A stretch of DNA of 64,000 nt from Vibrio echinoideorum (GTDB lineage: Bacteria; Pseudomonadota; Gammaproteobacteria; Enterobacterales; Vibrionaceae). The stretch spans positions 310,001-374,000 of the forward strand of contig NZ_AP025484.1 of assembly GCF_024347455.1 (NCBI RefSeq), written 5' to 3'. Shown one piece after another: positions 27,599-36,543 of the stretch. The position numbers and the translations under genes are program-made. The number at the start of each line of letters is the position of its first letter. The first letter of the stretch is position 1. The notes under the pieces are model-generated. The model saw only the letters and a list, made by a program, of their open reading frames with translations. It made no database searches and had not been told where the DNA came from.

Positions 27599-27713
27599 TT
27601 TACCATGGATTGATAGTTAATACCTATCGTTCAGGTTCGCGTGGTCGTTTTGTTCGTATCTGCCTGCGACTTGATATTTAAATTATTTTTCCTCGAACCT
27701 AAATGGAACTTTG

Positions 27714-28778
27714 ATGCTCGCGATTCCTTTGCCATTCGTTGCTGCTCTGCTGTTATTCATCACGGCCGTTTTACTTCGATATCGTTACCCACAAACAAGT
27801 CAAAAATCATTTTTGTTTATCATGTTGTGCGCGTTAATGATTACTGTTGTTGGGTTACGTTGGACGGTGGATATCGCATTGTTTCGCTTCCTACAGCCAG
27901 TTCTAGGGGCAAGCGTACCTGCAACAGCATGGCTTTGCTTTGCGGGGGCTCACCGAAGTAAACCCAGCGCACATTTTCATTGGTTAGGTCCAGTGGCTGT
28001 TCTGATTGGCTCACTTTTTTATCAACATATTTGGGGTGGGGCGATAGATATATTGCTGATCTCGCTATATTTTGGCTATGGCTGCTTGTTGTTGAAATCA
28101 TCGTTTAACTTTCCAGAGCACGTTAGACTGAGTGATGTATTGAATGTGTTATATGCTGAGCGTGCGGCTGGTGTAGTTCTGTTGTTTTCAGCTCTAGTGG
28201 ATGGCATTATCTCGTATGATATTTTGCTGCTCAATGCGCAACACACTGATTTGATTCTATCCGTTAGCTACTTAGTTCTTATCCCCGCGATTGTAGGGGC
28301 TGTGATTGTTGTCAGCACTAGTACGTCTCCTGATCTGGAACAAAACCAACAGCAGAATGAACGTCTAACGTTGACTTGCTTAGCTGAAGACGCTGGTACG
28401 CTTGTGACATCATCAATAAGCTTAAAGGAAGGTGAAGAAGCCACACAGATCGTCGCTAAGTTTGATGAGTTGATGAAAGATCATCAGGTGTTTAAAGATC
28501 CTGATCTGTCTCTTAACCGATTGGCGAGAAAGCTCGGTATTCCGGCTCGGAAAGTATCGTATGCGGTTAATCAAATCCACCACGAGAACCTTTCGAAGGT
28601 GATCAACACCTATCGAATAGAACATGCCAAGACTCTATTGAAGCACAGTGATAGAACGATCACGGACATCTTTCTCAGTTCTGGCTTTCAAACTAAATCT
28701 AATTTCAATCGAGAGTTTTCGAGAATAACGGGGCAAACTCCGAGTGAGTATCGGAGCTTGCCAAAAACATCAGCTTGA
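27714..28778 (+). CDS. AraC-family regulator with N-terminal membrane segments
   Basis: The 354-residue protein has six to seven hydrophobic segments in its first 210 residues and a C-terminal AraC helix-turn-helix pair (about 255-350, with NRLARKLGIPARKVSYAVN and TITDIFLSSGFQTKSNFNREFSRITGQTPSEYR). This layout is that of a membrane-bound one-component regulator. The signal and target are unknown. The ATG at 27714 follows a TTG; TGGA is a weak ribosome site. It ends eight bases from a convergent esterase gene, with no terminator hairpin seen between them. Confidence 0.88.
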   Translation: MLAIPLPFVAALLLFITAVLLRYRYPQTSQKSFLFIMLCALMITVVGLRWTVDIALFRFLQPVLGASVPATAWLCFAGAHRSKPSAHFHWLGPVAVLIGSLFYQHIWGGAIDILLISLYFGYGCLLLKSSFNFPEHVRLSDVLNVLYAERAAGVVLLFSALVDGIISYDILLLNAQHTDLILSVSYLVLIPAIVGAVIVVSTSTSPDLEQNQQQNERLTLTCLAEDAGTLVTSSISLKEGEEATQIVAKFDELMKDHQVFKDPDLSLNRLARKLGIPARKVSYAVNQIHHENLSKVINTYRIEHAKTLLKHSDRTITDIFLSSGFQTKSNFNREFSRITGQTPSEYRSLPKTSA

Positions 28779-28786
28779 GCGCGTGT

Positions 28787-29812
28787 TTACTGTTCTAGAA
28801 AGCTAACGATGTCAGATAACACCTGTTGATGAAGTTTTTTGCGTGTGGTCTCTACGCCATCTTTACAAATAATACCATCGCCAGGGACTTCTTCTTCAAG
28901 CATCGCTTCTGCCCCAGGTTTGCAGCTTTGAATGAAGCTGAAATGGGTAGCGCTTTCATAGACCTTATAGCGTCTTAAATTAAGGGGCATGTGCTCTGCA
29001 ATGTAGCCAGACTCCAAGGCTTGAGGTAAGTCCCCAATATCAATACCAGCGGCCAATACTAGGGTTGGTACATTGACGTCATTTAGGCTGCGTACTGAAA
29101 AACTCCGCGCAAGCCCTAAATCAAGACTTACAACGCGCTGTATTCTAGGATCTGAAAGGTCTTTATTGTTTGGCTCTGTAACTTGAATTTTTGACAGCCC
29201 TAACTCTGCAGAAAGCCCACAGGTACGCGGGTTAGGGTATTTTAGGCACTCAACCTCTAAAGCTGCTCTATCGATTTTCGCCCCCGCTAATTGCATCACT
29301 GTCCAACCTCCCAATGAATGCCCGATTGCCGAAATTTGGTCAGTATTAATGGCGTGTTTCCACTGAGCTTCGGTTAGTAGGTGATTAAGGATTCGTGTGA
29401 TATCGCGAGGCCTTTCCCACCATTTGGCCGCCTGCTGAGGCGATTGGTTATAAGTCGTGGTTCCCGGATGATTAGCAGCAGCGACGATGTATCCGCGATG
29501 GGCAAGCTCTGTCGCTAACCAATTTTGATTGCGCCAGTTTCCTCTATAGCCATGCGACAACAGTACTACGGGGAATTTTCCTTGTTGGAGTTTGGCTCCT
29601 TTTATGACCTTGGTACCGATAAATGCTGGATTGTCCCCAATAAGAACAGTGTCTGAATCGTCTAAAGTTGGATACCAAATTGCGGTGTTGAGTGGGCGTT
29701 CTAGATTATTAGAGGTATTGGGTAAGGTGATTTGGGTGAATCCAACACTAGAAGCGAGGGCCGAAGTGCAAATAGAAAGTAGAATTGCGAACAGTAAGTG
29801 TGTCCATTTCAT
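28787..29812 (-). CDS. exported alpha/beta hydrolase (dienelactone-hydrolase/PAF-AH-like)
   Basis: The 341-residue protein has a signal peptide (MKWTHLLFAILLSICTSALA) and an alpha/beta-hydrolase fold. The oxyanion region VVLLSHGYRG and the nucleophile elbow AIGHSLGG (Ser near residue 160) are clear, and ATHFSFIQ near residue 300 carries the catalytic His. Relatives in the dienelactone hydrolase or PAF acetylhydrolase-like group cleave esters and lipids in the periplasm. Four cysteines (such as VECLKYPNPRTCG) could form disulfides. Start 29812 has GGAG upstream and gives a clean signal peptide. Confidence 0.88.
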   Translation of the reverse strand: MKWTHLLFAILLSICTSALASSVGFTQITLPNTSNNLERPLNTAIWYPTLDDSDTVLIGDNPAFIGTKVIKGAKLQQGKFPVVLLSHGYRGNWRNQNWLATELAHRGYIVAAANHPGTTTYNQSPQQAAKWWERPRDITRILNHLLTEAQWKHAINTDQISAIGHSLGGWTVMQLAGAKIDRAALEVECLKYPNPRTCGLSAELGLSKIQVTEPNNKDLSDPRIQRVVSLDLGLARSFSVRSLNDVNVPTLVLAAGIDIGDLPQALESGYIAEHMPLNLRRYKVYESATHFSFIQSCKPGAEAMLEEEVPGDGIICKDGVETTRKKLHQQVLSDIVSFLEQ

Positions 29813-29873
29813 GGGGTTTGCTCCAATTGAGGTCATTGGAGCTAATATGCGTTAAAGCTAGGTATAACGAGAC

Positions 29874-29911
29874 CTCAAACACGATCGAGGACGCCCTAAA
29901 TCGTGTTTGAG
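29874..29911. repeat. perfect 12-base inverted repeat (hairpin)
   Basis: CTCAAACACGAT (29874-29885) pairs perfectly with ATCGTGTTTGAG (29900-29911). It lies between the tandem MFS and esterase genes. There is no T-run, so it may be a weak terminator or a processing or protein-binding site. Confidence 0.7.
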
Positions 29912-29937
29912 TACAAACTTAGCTATTTTGGATGTGC

Positions 29938-31134
29938 CTAATTCAGTTTCTTAGTCACGAACTCTTTGTTTCTGACCATTAGCCACATTAATCCGCCTAG
30001 AATTCCCACCGATAATTGGATAAAGCCTAGGTTTTCAATTAGAGAATCTGGGCGTATTGAAACCAACACCATGCCAAGTGAGCCACAAATCATGCTGAAG
30101 AACTGGATCAGTGCGACGGCAGAACCTGTGTCGTGATCTTGCTGATTTAGCATTAAATTAGTGCCGGGCACTCTCATTATGATGGCCATTAAAGTGGCGG
30201 GAGCTGCGATAAATGCGAAGAACCAAGGTGACAATCCACCTACAGTTAGCGTGAAGATTCCTGCGATTGCCAGTAGAGCAAAACACCCTGTAATCACTTT
30301 TTGAACTGGCATTCGATAGGACAACTTCATATAAATGGTTGGCCCGAATGAGGCGCACAACGCATTAAATGCGAAAGCGTAGCTGAATTGCTGCTCGGTT
30401 AATCCGAAGTCATTGATGTAGATATAAGAGCCGGCGGCCAGAAAACCCATCAGTGCCATTGGTGTGATAGAGAAGATCACCAGCAATTTGACGAAAGATC
30501 GGTTTTTCATGACCACGCCCATTCTTCCCCATGAACGGAACATAGAACCTTGGTACTTGGTTTCGAGCGTCTCTCGATAGCAGCAAGCTAATACTGACGC
30601 GAACGCACCAAAAACAGCGAGAGTGACGAACATCATTCTCCAAGACGCGATTTTCAGTAGGAACGCCCCAAATACCGGCGCGACCATTGGCGCGATGATC
30701 ACCAGTGACATGATGGTCGCCATGATCTTTTCACGTTCTCGGCCGTCATAAAGGTCTTTCACGATGGCGGTTGCGATAACGGTGATGGCACTGCCCGCAA
30801 AAGCTTGGAATATACGAGCACCAATTAACTGCTCGATGCTATTGGTCATGGCACATATTACACTTGCCACCATATAGCTCGCTAATCCAATCAATAGGAT
30901 CGGCTTACGACCAAACTTTTCGCTGAGCGGCCCCCAGAACAACAGACCGAAGGCATAGGTAACGAAGTAGCTGCTCAGGGTTAGATTGACCATCGATTGG
31001 TCAGTGTTAAACACCTCTACCATTTGTGGTAGTGCAGGTAAATAAAGGTCGATGGTCAATGGAGGAAACGCACTGATGATGACGAGGAAAAATAGCATGC
31101 CGGTTTTACCCAGTACTGGTTGTGGTTTCTTCAA
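29938..31134 (-). CDS. Bcr/CflA-family MFS multidrug efflux transporter
   Basis: The 398-residue protein has twelve hydrophobic segments and the drug:H+ antiporter signatures of the Bcr/CflA group. The N-terminus FPPLTIDLYLPALPQMVEVF is typical of it, and the loop between segments 2 and 3 reads GPLSEKFGRKPILLIG (motif A, GxLxDxxGRK). It probably exports drugs or other small molecules. The start is TTG at 31134, with GGGAGA at a good distance upstream. It is transcribed in the same direction as the esterase, separated by a hairpin. Confidence 0.92.
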   Translation of the reverse strand: MKKPQPVLGKTGMLFFLVIISAFPPLTIDLYLPALPQMVEVFNTDQSMVNLTLSSYFVTYAFGLLFWGPLSEKFGRKPILLIGLASYMVASVICAMTNSIEQLIGARIFQAFAGSAITVIATAIVKDLYDGREREKIMATIMSLVIIAPMVAPVFGAFLLKIASWRMMFVTLAVFGAFASVLACCYRETLETKYQGSMFRSWGRMGVVMKNRSFVKLLVIFSITPMALMGFLAAGSYIYINDFGLTEQQFSYAFAFNALCASFGPTIYMKLSYRMPVQKVITGCFALLAIAGIFTLTVGGLSPWFFAFIAAPATLMAIIMRVPGTNLMLNQQDHDTGSAVALIQFFSMICGSLGMVLVSIRPDSLIENLGFIQLSVGILGGLMWLMVRNKEFVTKKLN

Positions 31135-31471
31135 GGTATCTCCCTGTTATCCAAGAAAGGCGTTTATTCGATAGGATATTGGTTTACAGAAGGTTTTAAG
31201 CACTTCAGACATGAAGGACGGATTCACTACAGAATGTAGTGAACAGACTTTAAGAGCTTGTCTTTGTGCTTAATTGTATTACAAAATATTATCACTTTTA
31301 TGGATAACGAGTTCAACCAGTTAGTGGTAGGGATAGGCTGTAATAGTCACGGTACATTTTAATTACTAGTGACCTTGTATTCGCTAGTGGCCTTGTAATA
31401 GCTGGTGACATTGTAATGGCTAACGATATTGTAATACTCAACGAAACCACAATGCCCAACGACTTGGCTTG
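31135..31471. other. intergenic region with 18-base tandem repeat
   Basis: Nothing coding is clear here. The 3' part (31366-31455) is a degenerate tandem repeat of an 18-base unit, listed separately. The remaining 230 bases are AT-rich with no evident hairpin. Confidence 0.5.
31366..31455. repeat. degenerate 18-base tandem repeat, about five copies
   Basis: Units such as CTAGTGGCCTTGTAATAG and CTGGTGACATTGTAATGG follow one another at exact 18-base spacing for about 90 bases, becoming weaker toward the end. The array runs up to the 3' end of the gene at 31472. Confidence 0.75.
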
Positions 31472-31852
31472 TTATCTTTTCTTTGGGCGTTTTTCGACTA
31501 AGCCGTTGCGCTCTAGACCACGTCTTACGCTGCTGCAAAGTTTTCCAAAGCGACGCAGTTCTTCGAAGTTAGGGCCTTGGCCAATCAAAATGTTGTGTTC
31601 CCAATACATCAATTCGCTGTCGACCATTTCTAACAACTTTTTAGAACAACCAGAGCAGTTGCCTTTTGGCCCACAGATAAACGTCTCTGATTCATATAGA
31701 GGGAGTTCGTTTTTAACTTCTTCAATCAAGCTCAGCATTGCAGAGTTTAAGTCTGGCTTTTTAGTGATGATTGGTTGTAAGCCAGATGCTTGTGCAGTAG
31801 CTAAAGGTGTAGGTGGTGTGTTCGATTGCAAATTCAAAGCAGCTGATGACAT
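31472..31852 (-). CDS. conserved-looking protein with C-x5-C-x2-C motif
   Basis: The 126-residue protein has no signal peptide. Its N-terminal 33 residues are low-complexity (T, P, A), then comes a predicted helical domain with CGPKGNCSGCSKKLL (C60, C66, C69) and a further Cys at 106. Such a cluster could bind zinc or an iron-sulfur cluster, but this is inferred. The tail is strongly basic (KRPKKR). GAGG precedes the ATG. It stands alone between a repeat-rich intergenic region and an RluA-type gene. I do not recognise its family. Confidence 0.7.
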   Translation of the reverse strand: MSSAALNLQSNTPPTPLATAQASGLQPIITKKPDLNSAMLSLIEEVKNELPLYESETFICGPKGNCSGCSKKLLEMVDSELMYWEHNILIGQGPNFEELRRFGKLCSSVRRGLERNGLVEKRPKKR

Positions 31853-31961
31853 ATCAAAGGCCTCAAGGAAAGAAGAAGTGGAGCATGCTACTCGTCACAA
31901 GAAAATGAACCTTGATGTAGTGCAATAAGCGTGGATAACTATCCGAAAGAGGTAGGAGTCA

Positions 31962-31991
31962 CAAATGGTTGTGACTCCTTTCTATAAAGCG
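31962..31991. terminator. terminator after the pseudouridine synthase gene
   Basis: AGGAGTCACAA (31964-31974) and TTGTGACTCCT (31979-31989) pair perfectly across a 4-base loop. T-runs are short. Confidence 0.7.
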
Positions 31992-32058
31992 CGGAACTGC
32001 CGAAACTAATTATCAAAATGTGCAGGTGAGAACGCGTTATTAAGGAAAGCGAGAGCGT

Positions 32059-33771
32059 TTAGAACTCTGCGTCGAACTGGAACACCATCCACTCTTTTGT
32101 CACTGGGTGGTGCAGAGCAAGCCTTTCTGCATGTAAGTGCAGTCGGTCGGCTTTGTTGCCATACAGTCCATCACCCAAAATAGGCATGTTAAGCCCTTCT
32201 TCATGTGAACAGTGAACACGCAATTGGTGCGTACGACCCGTTTTCGGGTGCAGATAAACCTTGGTGGTGTCTTGGTTTCGCTCAATCACTTCCCACTTGG
32301 TTTCAGCGTGTTTGCCATGTTCAAAGCAAACAATCTGACGAGGACGATCGTATAAGTCACCACGCATTGGCAAGCAAACATAACCTTCATCTTGATCTAA
32401 AACGCCTTCAATCATTGCTACGTATCGCTTCTCAACTTCACGAATAATGAATTGCTTCTGTAAGCTTTTGTTCGCGCGTCGTGTAAGAGCGAATATCAAG
32501 ATGCCAGAGGTGGCCATATCTAAGCGGTGGATAACAAATGGCCCTTCTACATTAGGGTGCATTTCTTGAACACGTGTGTAGGCCGAGTCTTTAATTGTTT
32601 TTCCCGGTACTGATAGAAAACCTGCTGGCTTATGTACCACGACGATGTGCTCATCTTGGAACAGAATATCGAGGTCTTTACCTTCTGCTGGGTTTTCTAA
32701 CAATGGGTTTGGATCCACCTCAAGGCCTTTCATCATATGGCCGAGAATCGGAACACATTTACTCTGACAAGAGGCATAGTATTTCTTGTGCTTGCGGATT
32801 TCTGATTTCGGGGAACGCCCCCACCAAAATTCAGCCAATGCCAATGGTGTGTAACCGTTCAAATACGCGTATTGCAGAAGCTTTGGTGCGGCACATTCGC
32901 CAGAACCTGCTGGTGGTATCTTGTTGGGGGTGTCTTCAAAGATCTGGTTAAGATCTTCAATGTTTCCTTCCGCATTCTGGAAAGCGTATTGTGAAAACAG
33001 TTTGTGTTGGAGCTGATGAGAAAGGTGTGCTCTTTGCTCTTTGAGTTCTGCCAGTTGAGTGGTGAACACATCAACTTTAGTTTGCAGTTCATTCAGAATT
33101 TGTTCCCAGTTGAGCTTAAGATATTTCTGCTGATTTTTGTCGGCAACACTGGCCTTGTTTAACTCGTTATTCAGTTGTTCAAAGGCCTGCTCATCAAGGT
33201 TTTCTTTACCTTGCTCACGTTGTTCTTTGCGTGTTTTTCGGCCTTCAATAATCAATAGACGTTGAGCTTCAATTTCTTGCTCTGCCTGTGCTTTCTGTTG
33301 TGCTAATTGTTCACACAGCTCAAGGTATTCAGCGTTCACTTGCAGCGCTTTAAATTTCGCATTCACAGCCATCATGTCGGCCGTGTCTTGATGGAAAAAG
33401 CTATCGCTACTTAACATGTCAAATACAGGCGGTACAAAGTGAGGCAATAGGTTTTGGTCGGCTATTTTCCCTGAAAAAGCAGAGAAATACCCCAATTCAC
33501 CTTCGGGGCTTTTCACCAATAACACACCAAACATCTTGCCGCGGCCAGCGTCAGACTCTAACCCGAAGTCATGTTGCCAATCGGTTTGTGTCTCTAGGTA
33601 TTGTTGAAGCTGGTGTGAGGCGAATTCACACAATGGATGCGGCTCGTAATAGAACGGGAAGGTGAAACGCTCAGGCAACGAATATGACTCGATCGGCTGT
33701 TGAAAGCGAGTGAAGCAATCCTCAGGTGTGTGGCTATTGTCTGAAGCGTGCGTTGGTTTTGATGAGTGCAT
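32059..33771 (-). CDS. RluA-family pseudouridine synthase with long N-terminal extension
   Basis: The 570-residue protein carries an RluA-type pseudouridine synthase domain in its last 210 residues. The catalytic motif is FVIHRLDMATSGILIF (HRLD, with the nucleophilic Asp), and KTGRTHQLRVH with LGDGLYG are further family signatures. Known members modify uridines in rRNA or tRNA. The N-terminal 350 residues are unusual: a central coiled-coil-like stretch (about 155-265, rich in E, Q, K and L) followed by a segment with KKYYASCQSKCVPILGHMM. A similar long form exists in other vibrios from memory. The exact RNA target is unknown. Confidence 0.9.
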   Translation of the reverse strand: MHSSKPTHASDNSHTPEDCFTRFQQPIESYSLPERFTFPFYYEPHPLCEFASHQLQQYLETQTDWQHDFGLESDAGRGKMFGVLLVKSPEGELGYFSAFSGKIADQNLLPHFVPPVFDMLSSDSFFHQDTADMMAVNAKFKALQVNAEYLELCEQLAQQKAQAEQEIEAQRLLIIEGRKTRKEQREQGKENLDEQAFEQLNNELNKASVADKNQQKYLKLNWEQILNELQTKVDVFTTQLAELKEQRAHLSHQLQHKLFSQYAFQNAEGNIEDLNQIFEDTPNKIPPAGSGECAAPKLLQYAYLNGYTPLALAEFWWGRSPKSEIRKHKKYYASCQSKCVPILGHMMKGLEVDPNPLLENPAEGKDLDILFQDEHIVVVHKPAGFLSVPGKTIKDSAYTRVQEMHPNVEGPFVIHRLDMATSGILIFALTRRANKSLQKQFIIREVEKRYVAMIEGVLDQDEGYVCLPMRGDLYDRPRQIVCFEHGKHAETKWEVIERNQDTTKVYLHPKTGRTHQLRVHCSHEEGLNMPILGDGLYGNKADRLHLHAERLALHHPVTKEWMVFQFDAEF

Positions 33772-34069
33772 ATTATTGTCGTCTTACTACTTATATCGTG
33801 GTGATAAATGGCTGTGAGTCTACTGTGTATGATAAAAGAGCTCTGAAACACAGTACAAGGCGGCGATTCTACTCTTTATCGAAAAGCGCCTCAAATAAGA
33901 AATGGCTCAATGACTAGATACAACAACTATGGTCTGCAATGCAAAAATCACGAGTAAGGCTTGATAACCATAAATTGATGGGTGGCTTCTCGTTTTTAAT
34001 CATAGAAGACAATTTAGAAAAAGAACGATGTTAGCCTTGCCGCTTTCTTGTTCCAACTAAGGTAACGTT

Positions 34070-34522
34070 ATGATTCCACTTAATACTTCCATCGTGGCTG
34101 GTGTCGCTCTTTCTGAGATCGACGGACAAACGAAAATGCTATTAATGAAGCGTGTGAAAGGCGAATTTTGGTGCCACGTCGCAGGCTCGATTGAGGCGGG
34201 TGAAACAGGCTGGCAAGCCATCGTTCGTGAGTTTGAAGAAGAAACCCAAATTGAAGTGGAAGCCCTGTATAACGCGCAGTTTCTTGAGCAGTTTTACGAA
34301 GCTCACGTTAATGTGATTCAGTTGATCCCTGTTTTTGCAGTGATATGCCCACCGAATCAAGAGGTAGAGCTGAATGATGAACATACCGAGTATCGTTGGT
34401 GCAATTTAGATGAAGCGAAAGCGTTAGCACCGTTTCCAAACCAACATGCGGTCTACGATCATATCTGGTCGTATTTTGTCGATAAGACAGTCAATCCGCT
34501 TTACCGAGTGAAGCTGAATTAG
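34070..34522 (+). CDS. Nudix hydrolase
   Basis: The 150-residue protein holds a complete Nudix box, GSIEAGETGWQAIVREFEEE followed by T (G-x5-E-x7-RE-x2-EE), at about residues 42-64. It uses a metal to cleave a nucleoside diphosphate linked to another group; the sequence does not reveal the substrate. AAGGTAACGTT precedes the ATG. It appears to be a single gene, convergent with a deaminase gene 48 bases away. Confidence 0.92.
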   Translation: MIPLNTSIVAGVALSEIDGQTKMLLMKRVKGEFWCHVAGSIEAGETGWQAIVREFEEETQIEVEALYNAQFLEQFYEAHVNVIQLIPVFAVICPPNQEVELNDEHTEYRWCNLDEAKALAPFPNQHAVYDHIWSYFVDKTVNPLYRVKLN

Positions 34523-34570
34523 CGTTACCCAGTTAATAGGTCAATATGCCAACTGACCAAAAACGACGAG

Positions 34571-34996
34571 TTAAGACTTACCAAGATACGGGATTAGAAA
34601 GGCACTCACTTGTGCTTGGTATAACCCTACATCAACCTTCACGCCATGCGACTCAAGTATCGCAACACCACGACCATTATTACGAGGGTCTGGATCTAGC
34701 ATCGCCACTACAACATGTTTGACGCCTGCTTTAACAAGAGTGTTGGCGCAAGCGGGTGTTCTGCCTACAAATGAACATGGCTCTAATGTTACGTAAGCGG
34801 TAACGCCTTCCATTTTTCCATCATAGTGATTCAAAGCTTCGACCTCGGCGTGGTTTCCCCCGACCTTTTGTGTGTACCCAACAGACACTACCTTAGCGTT
34901 CTTAACCAAAACACAGCCCACAGGCGGGTTTGGTTGACAATCGGGTAGGGCTTGGAGCGAAGCTTCAAGAGCTTGCAGCATGTATTGTTGGTTCAT
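34571..34996 (-). CDS. stand-alone RibD-like deaminase domain protein
   Basis: The 141-residue protein matches only the deaminase half of RibD, which deaminates a pyrimidine intermediate in riboflavin synthesis. The zinc site is complete: HAEVEAL (His and catalytic Glu) near residue 49 and PCSFVGRTPAC near residue 73-83. NPPVGCVLV is also typical. The C-terminal reductase half of RibD is absent, so it either works with a separate reductase or serves a different substrate. It is a single gene facing the Nudix hydrolase. Confidence 0.85.
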   Translation of the reverse strand: MNQQYMLQALEASLQALPDCQPNPPVGCVLVKNAKVVSVGYTQKVGGNHAEVEALNHYDGKMEGVTAYVTLEPCSFVGRTPACANTLVKAGVKHVVVAMLDPDPRNNGRGVAILESHGVKVDVGLYQAQVSAFLIPYLGKS

Positions 34997-35080
34997 GGTC
35001 GTTACTCAGTATGACGAGAGAGCGCAGCAGTTAGTGACCGCGTGCGGTTGATGACTTGGTTAGTTACTAACTTACTAAGC

Positions 35081-35115
35081 TAATAAGTAATAAGTAATAA
35101 GTAATAAGTAATAAG
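35081..35115. repeat. five copies of TAATAAG
   Basis: Five perfect 7-base copies lie in the 236-base gap between the deaminase gene and the nucleotidyltransferase gene. Confidence 0.92.
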
Positions 35116-35121
35116 TGGGGC

Positions 35122-35247
35122 ATGTTCGATCTGATTGGGCTTTTAGTCAATGGTTTTAGCTGTAGAGTCGACCGATTTACCGGAGAAGCCGAACTCGATT
35201 TACCTGCGGATATTATTGAGTTAAGTGAGGCTCTACTCAATATTTAA
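35122..35247 (+). CDS. possible 41-residue ORF or gene remnant
   Basis: An ATG at 35122, right after the TAATAAG array, opens a frame of 41 codons to TAA at 35247. The product begins MFDLIGLLVNGFSC and has a polar, acidic second half (TGEAELDLPADIIELSEALLNI). GGGG lies only one base before the ATG, too close for good initiation. It overlaps the end of the convergent gene by 15 bases. It may be the tail of an older gene cut off by the repeat array. Confidence 0.3.
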   Translation: MFDLIGLLVNGFSCRVDRFTGEAELDLPADIIELSEALLNI

Positions 35248-35781
35248 TTTTGGCCAATGGATTAGCCAGTTTTTAGATTGGACTCTTTGATCAAACACGG
35301 CGCGACTGCGATTAGGGTTCGGTGTGATTTTTAAATCAAACAAGCTCTTTAAACCAAAAGCAGAAATACATTCGATCTCCCCTGTGAGATTTTGCTGTAC
35401 GGCAACCGCTGTCTCTTTTTCAGGCCAATAACTCATCGCATCTAATGAGCTTGAGTAGGGTTTGTCGCCATTTCTGATGTGCATGCTGGCTTGATTGCGA
35501 ACTTGCCAATTTAGTTCAGGTAACCGTTGTTTAAGCAGATCCTCGTATCGAAGACCCGATTCGTAGGAGGTATCAATGGGATCAAAGTAGATCACATCAA
35601 TATCATTGAGTGGAGTCGGGGAGTCAAAGTCATGCAAGTGATCCCAAACGAGATTTCTCACAAAGCCTGCGGCGACATAGCACTGTGGCAAACCCAGTTG
35701 ACATACACACCCTAAAATCTGCATTCGCAAGGGATCTTGTTTGGTCAACCTGACAACGCTGTTAGCGAATGGCTCGGACAT
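35233..35781 (-). CDS. nucleotidyltransferase-like family protein (PF06042-type)
   Basis: The 182-residue protein matches the NTP_transf_6 (formerly DUF925) family. CYVAAGFVRNLVWDHLH and LNDIDVIYFD are the family signatures, the latter carrying the D-x-D metal-binding pattern of nucleotidyltransferases. Its reaction is not known. The ATG follows directly on the stop codon of the upstream monooxygenase gene (TAAATG), so the two are translationally linked. Confidence 0.88.
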   Translation of the reverse strand: MSEPFANSVVRLTKQDPLRMQILGCVCQLGLPQCYVAAGFVRNLVWDHLHDFDSPTPLNDIDVIYFDPIDTSYESGLRYEDLLKQRLPELNWQVRNQASMHIRNGDKPYSSSLDAMSYWPEKETAVAVQQNLTGEIECISAFGLKSLFDLKITPNPNRSRAVFDQRVQSKNWLIHWPKLNIE

Positions 35782-36069
35782 TTATGAGGTGGTAACGTCG
35801 GTTATTTGATAATGACGAGTCACGTTCTTTGAGATGTCACCCCACTCAGAAGCTTTTACGCGCTGTTGATGGGCTTCGAATGCCTCTCTACTGACGAATT
35901 CTTCATACACTTCAAAACGATGAGGTTGAAGTGTGCTTTGACTGACTCGAAACACGATACAACCAGGTTCTTCCAGTGTCAGTTCTTTGTGTACAACCAA
36001 GGCTTGTGTGACGGCTTCGAGGTCTTTGTCTGGCACTAGAATATGCCCTTGCAGAATTACTTTACTCAT
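35782..36069 (-). CDS. antibiotic biosynthesis monooxygenase (ABM) domain protein
   Basis: The 95-residue protein is a single ABM ferredoxin-like domain (GHILVPDKDLEAVTQALVVHKELTLEEPGCIVF, then FEVYEEFVSREAFEAHQ). Members are small dimeric monooxygenases or heme- or quinone-modifying enzymes, such as YgiN; some only bind ligands. Start 36069 is chosen for its better spaced GGA. It is the first gene of a two-gene unit with the nucleotidyltransferase-like gene. Confidence 0.88.
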   Translation of the reverse strand: MSKVILQGHILVPDKDLEAVTQALVVHKELTLEEPGCIVFRVSQSTLQPHRFEVYEEFVSREAFEAHQQRVKASEWGDISKNVTRHYQITDVTTS

Positions 36070-36094
36070 AATTACGTCCATTTAATTTTATTCA

Positions 36095-36385
36095 TTACGG
36101 CTTTTTTCTATCAAAAGCTCTATCCGTTACAAACATAATCCCATTTTGATGTTGTGACGTACAGGCTAATGTGGCGATTATTTGTTCGCATTGAATACAG
36201 TGCTGGTTACAGCGTAACTTTAGAGGCGATGTGAGCAATAAAAAATAAGACGTTGGAACTAAATCCGCGTTGGTCCGGTCTATTAAATACGTATCATTGA
36301 ACTGTATTGATACTGAAATGAATTTGTCATCTGAGAGAACTAATCTAAATCTCGAACAACGGCTTAAGATATTAAATTGAGCCAT
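36095..36385 (-). CDS. doubtful 96-residue ORF
   Basis: A minus-strand frame of 96 codons starts at ATG 36385. The product has six cysteines, several in CNQHCIQCEQIIATLAC, but no recognisable domain, and there is no ribosome site before the ATG. It lies just upstream of the monooxygenase gene. It may be chance or a lineage-specific gene. Confidence 0.25.
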   Translation of the reverse strand: MAQFNILSRCSRFRLVLSDDKFISVSIQFNDTYLIDRTNADLVPTSYFLLLTSPLKLRCNQHCIQCEQIIATLACTSQHQNGIMFVTDRAFDRKKP

Positions 36386-36543
36386 AGTTGATAACTAGGT
36401 CATACTTTAATGTAAATGGTACTCAAAACTCTATAAATTTTGTGATTTGTATCATTGATCTGGACATCAAACACCGTTAGATTCGAATGGTTGGCAATAA
36501 AAATAGCTCATGAAGAGCAGTTAAAGAAAAGGAAATATCCCTT

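Noticed and set aside
31416-31928. A 170-codon plus-strand frame opposite the Cys-rich protein gene.
   Set aside because: It lies antisense to a better supported gene with ribosome site, and its N-terminal part is the 18-base repeat array.
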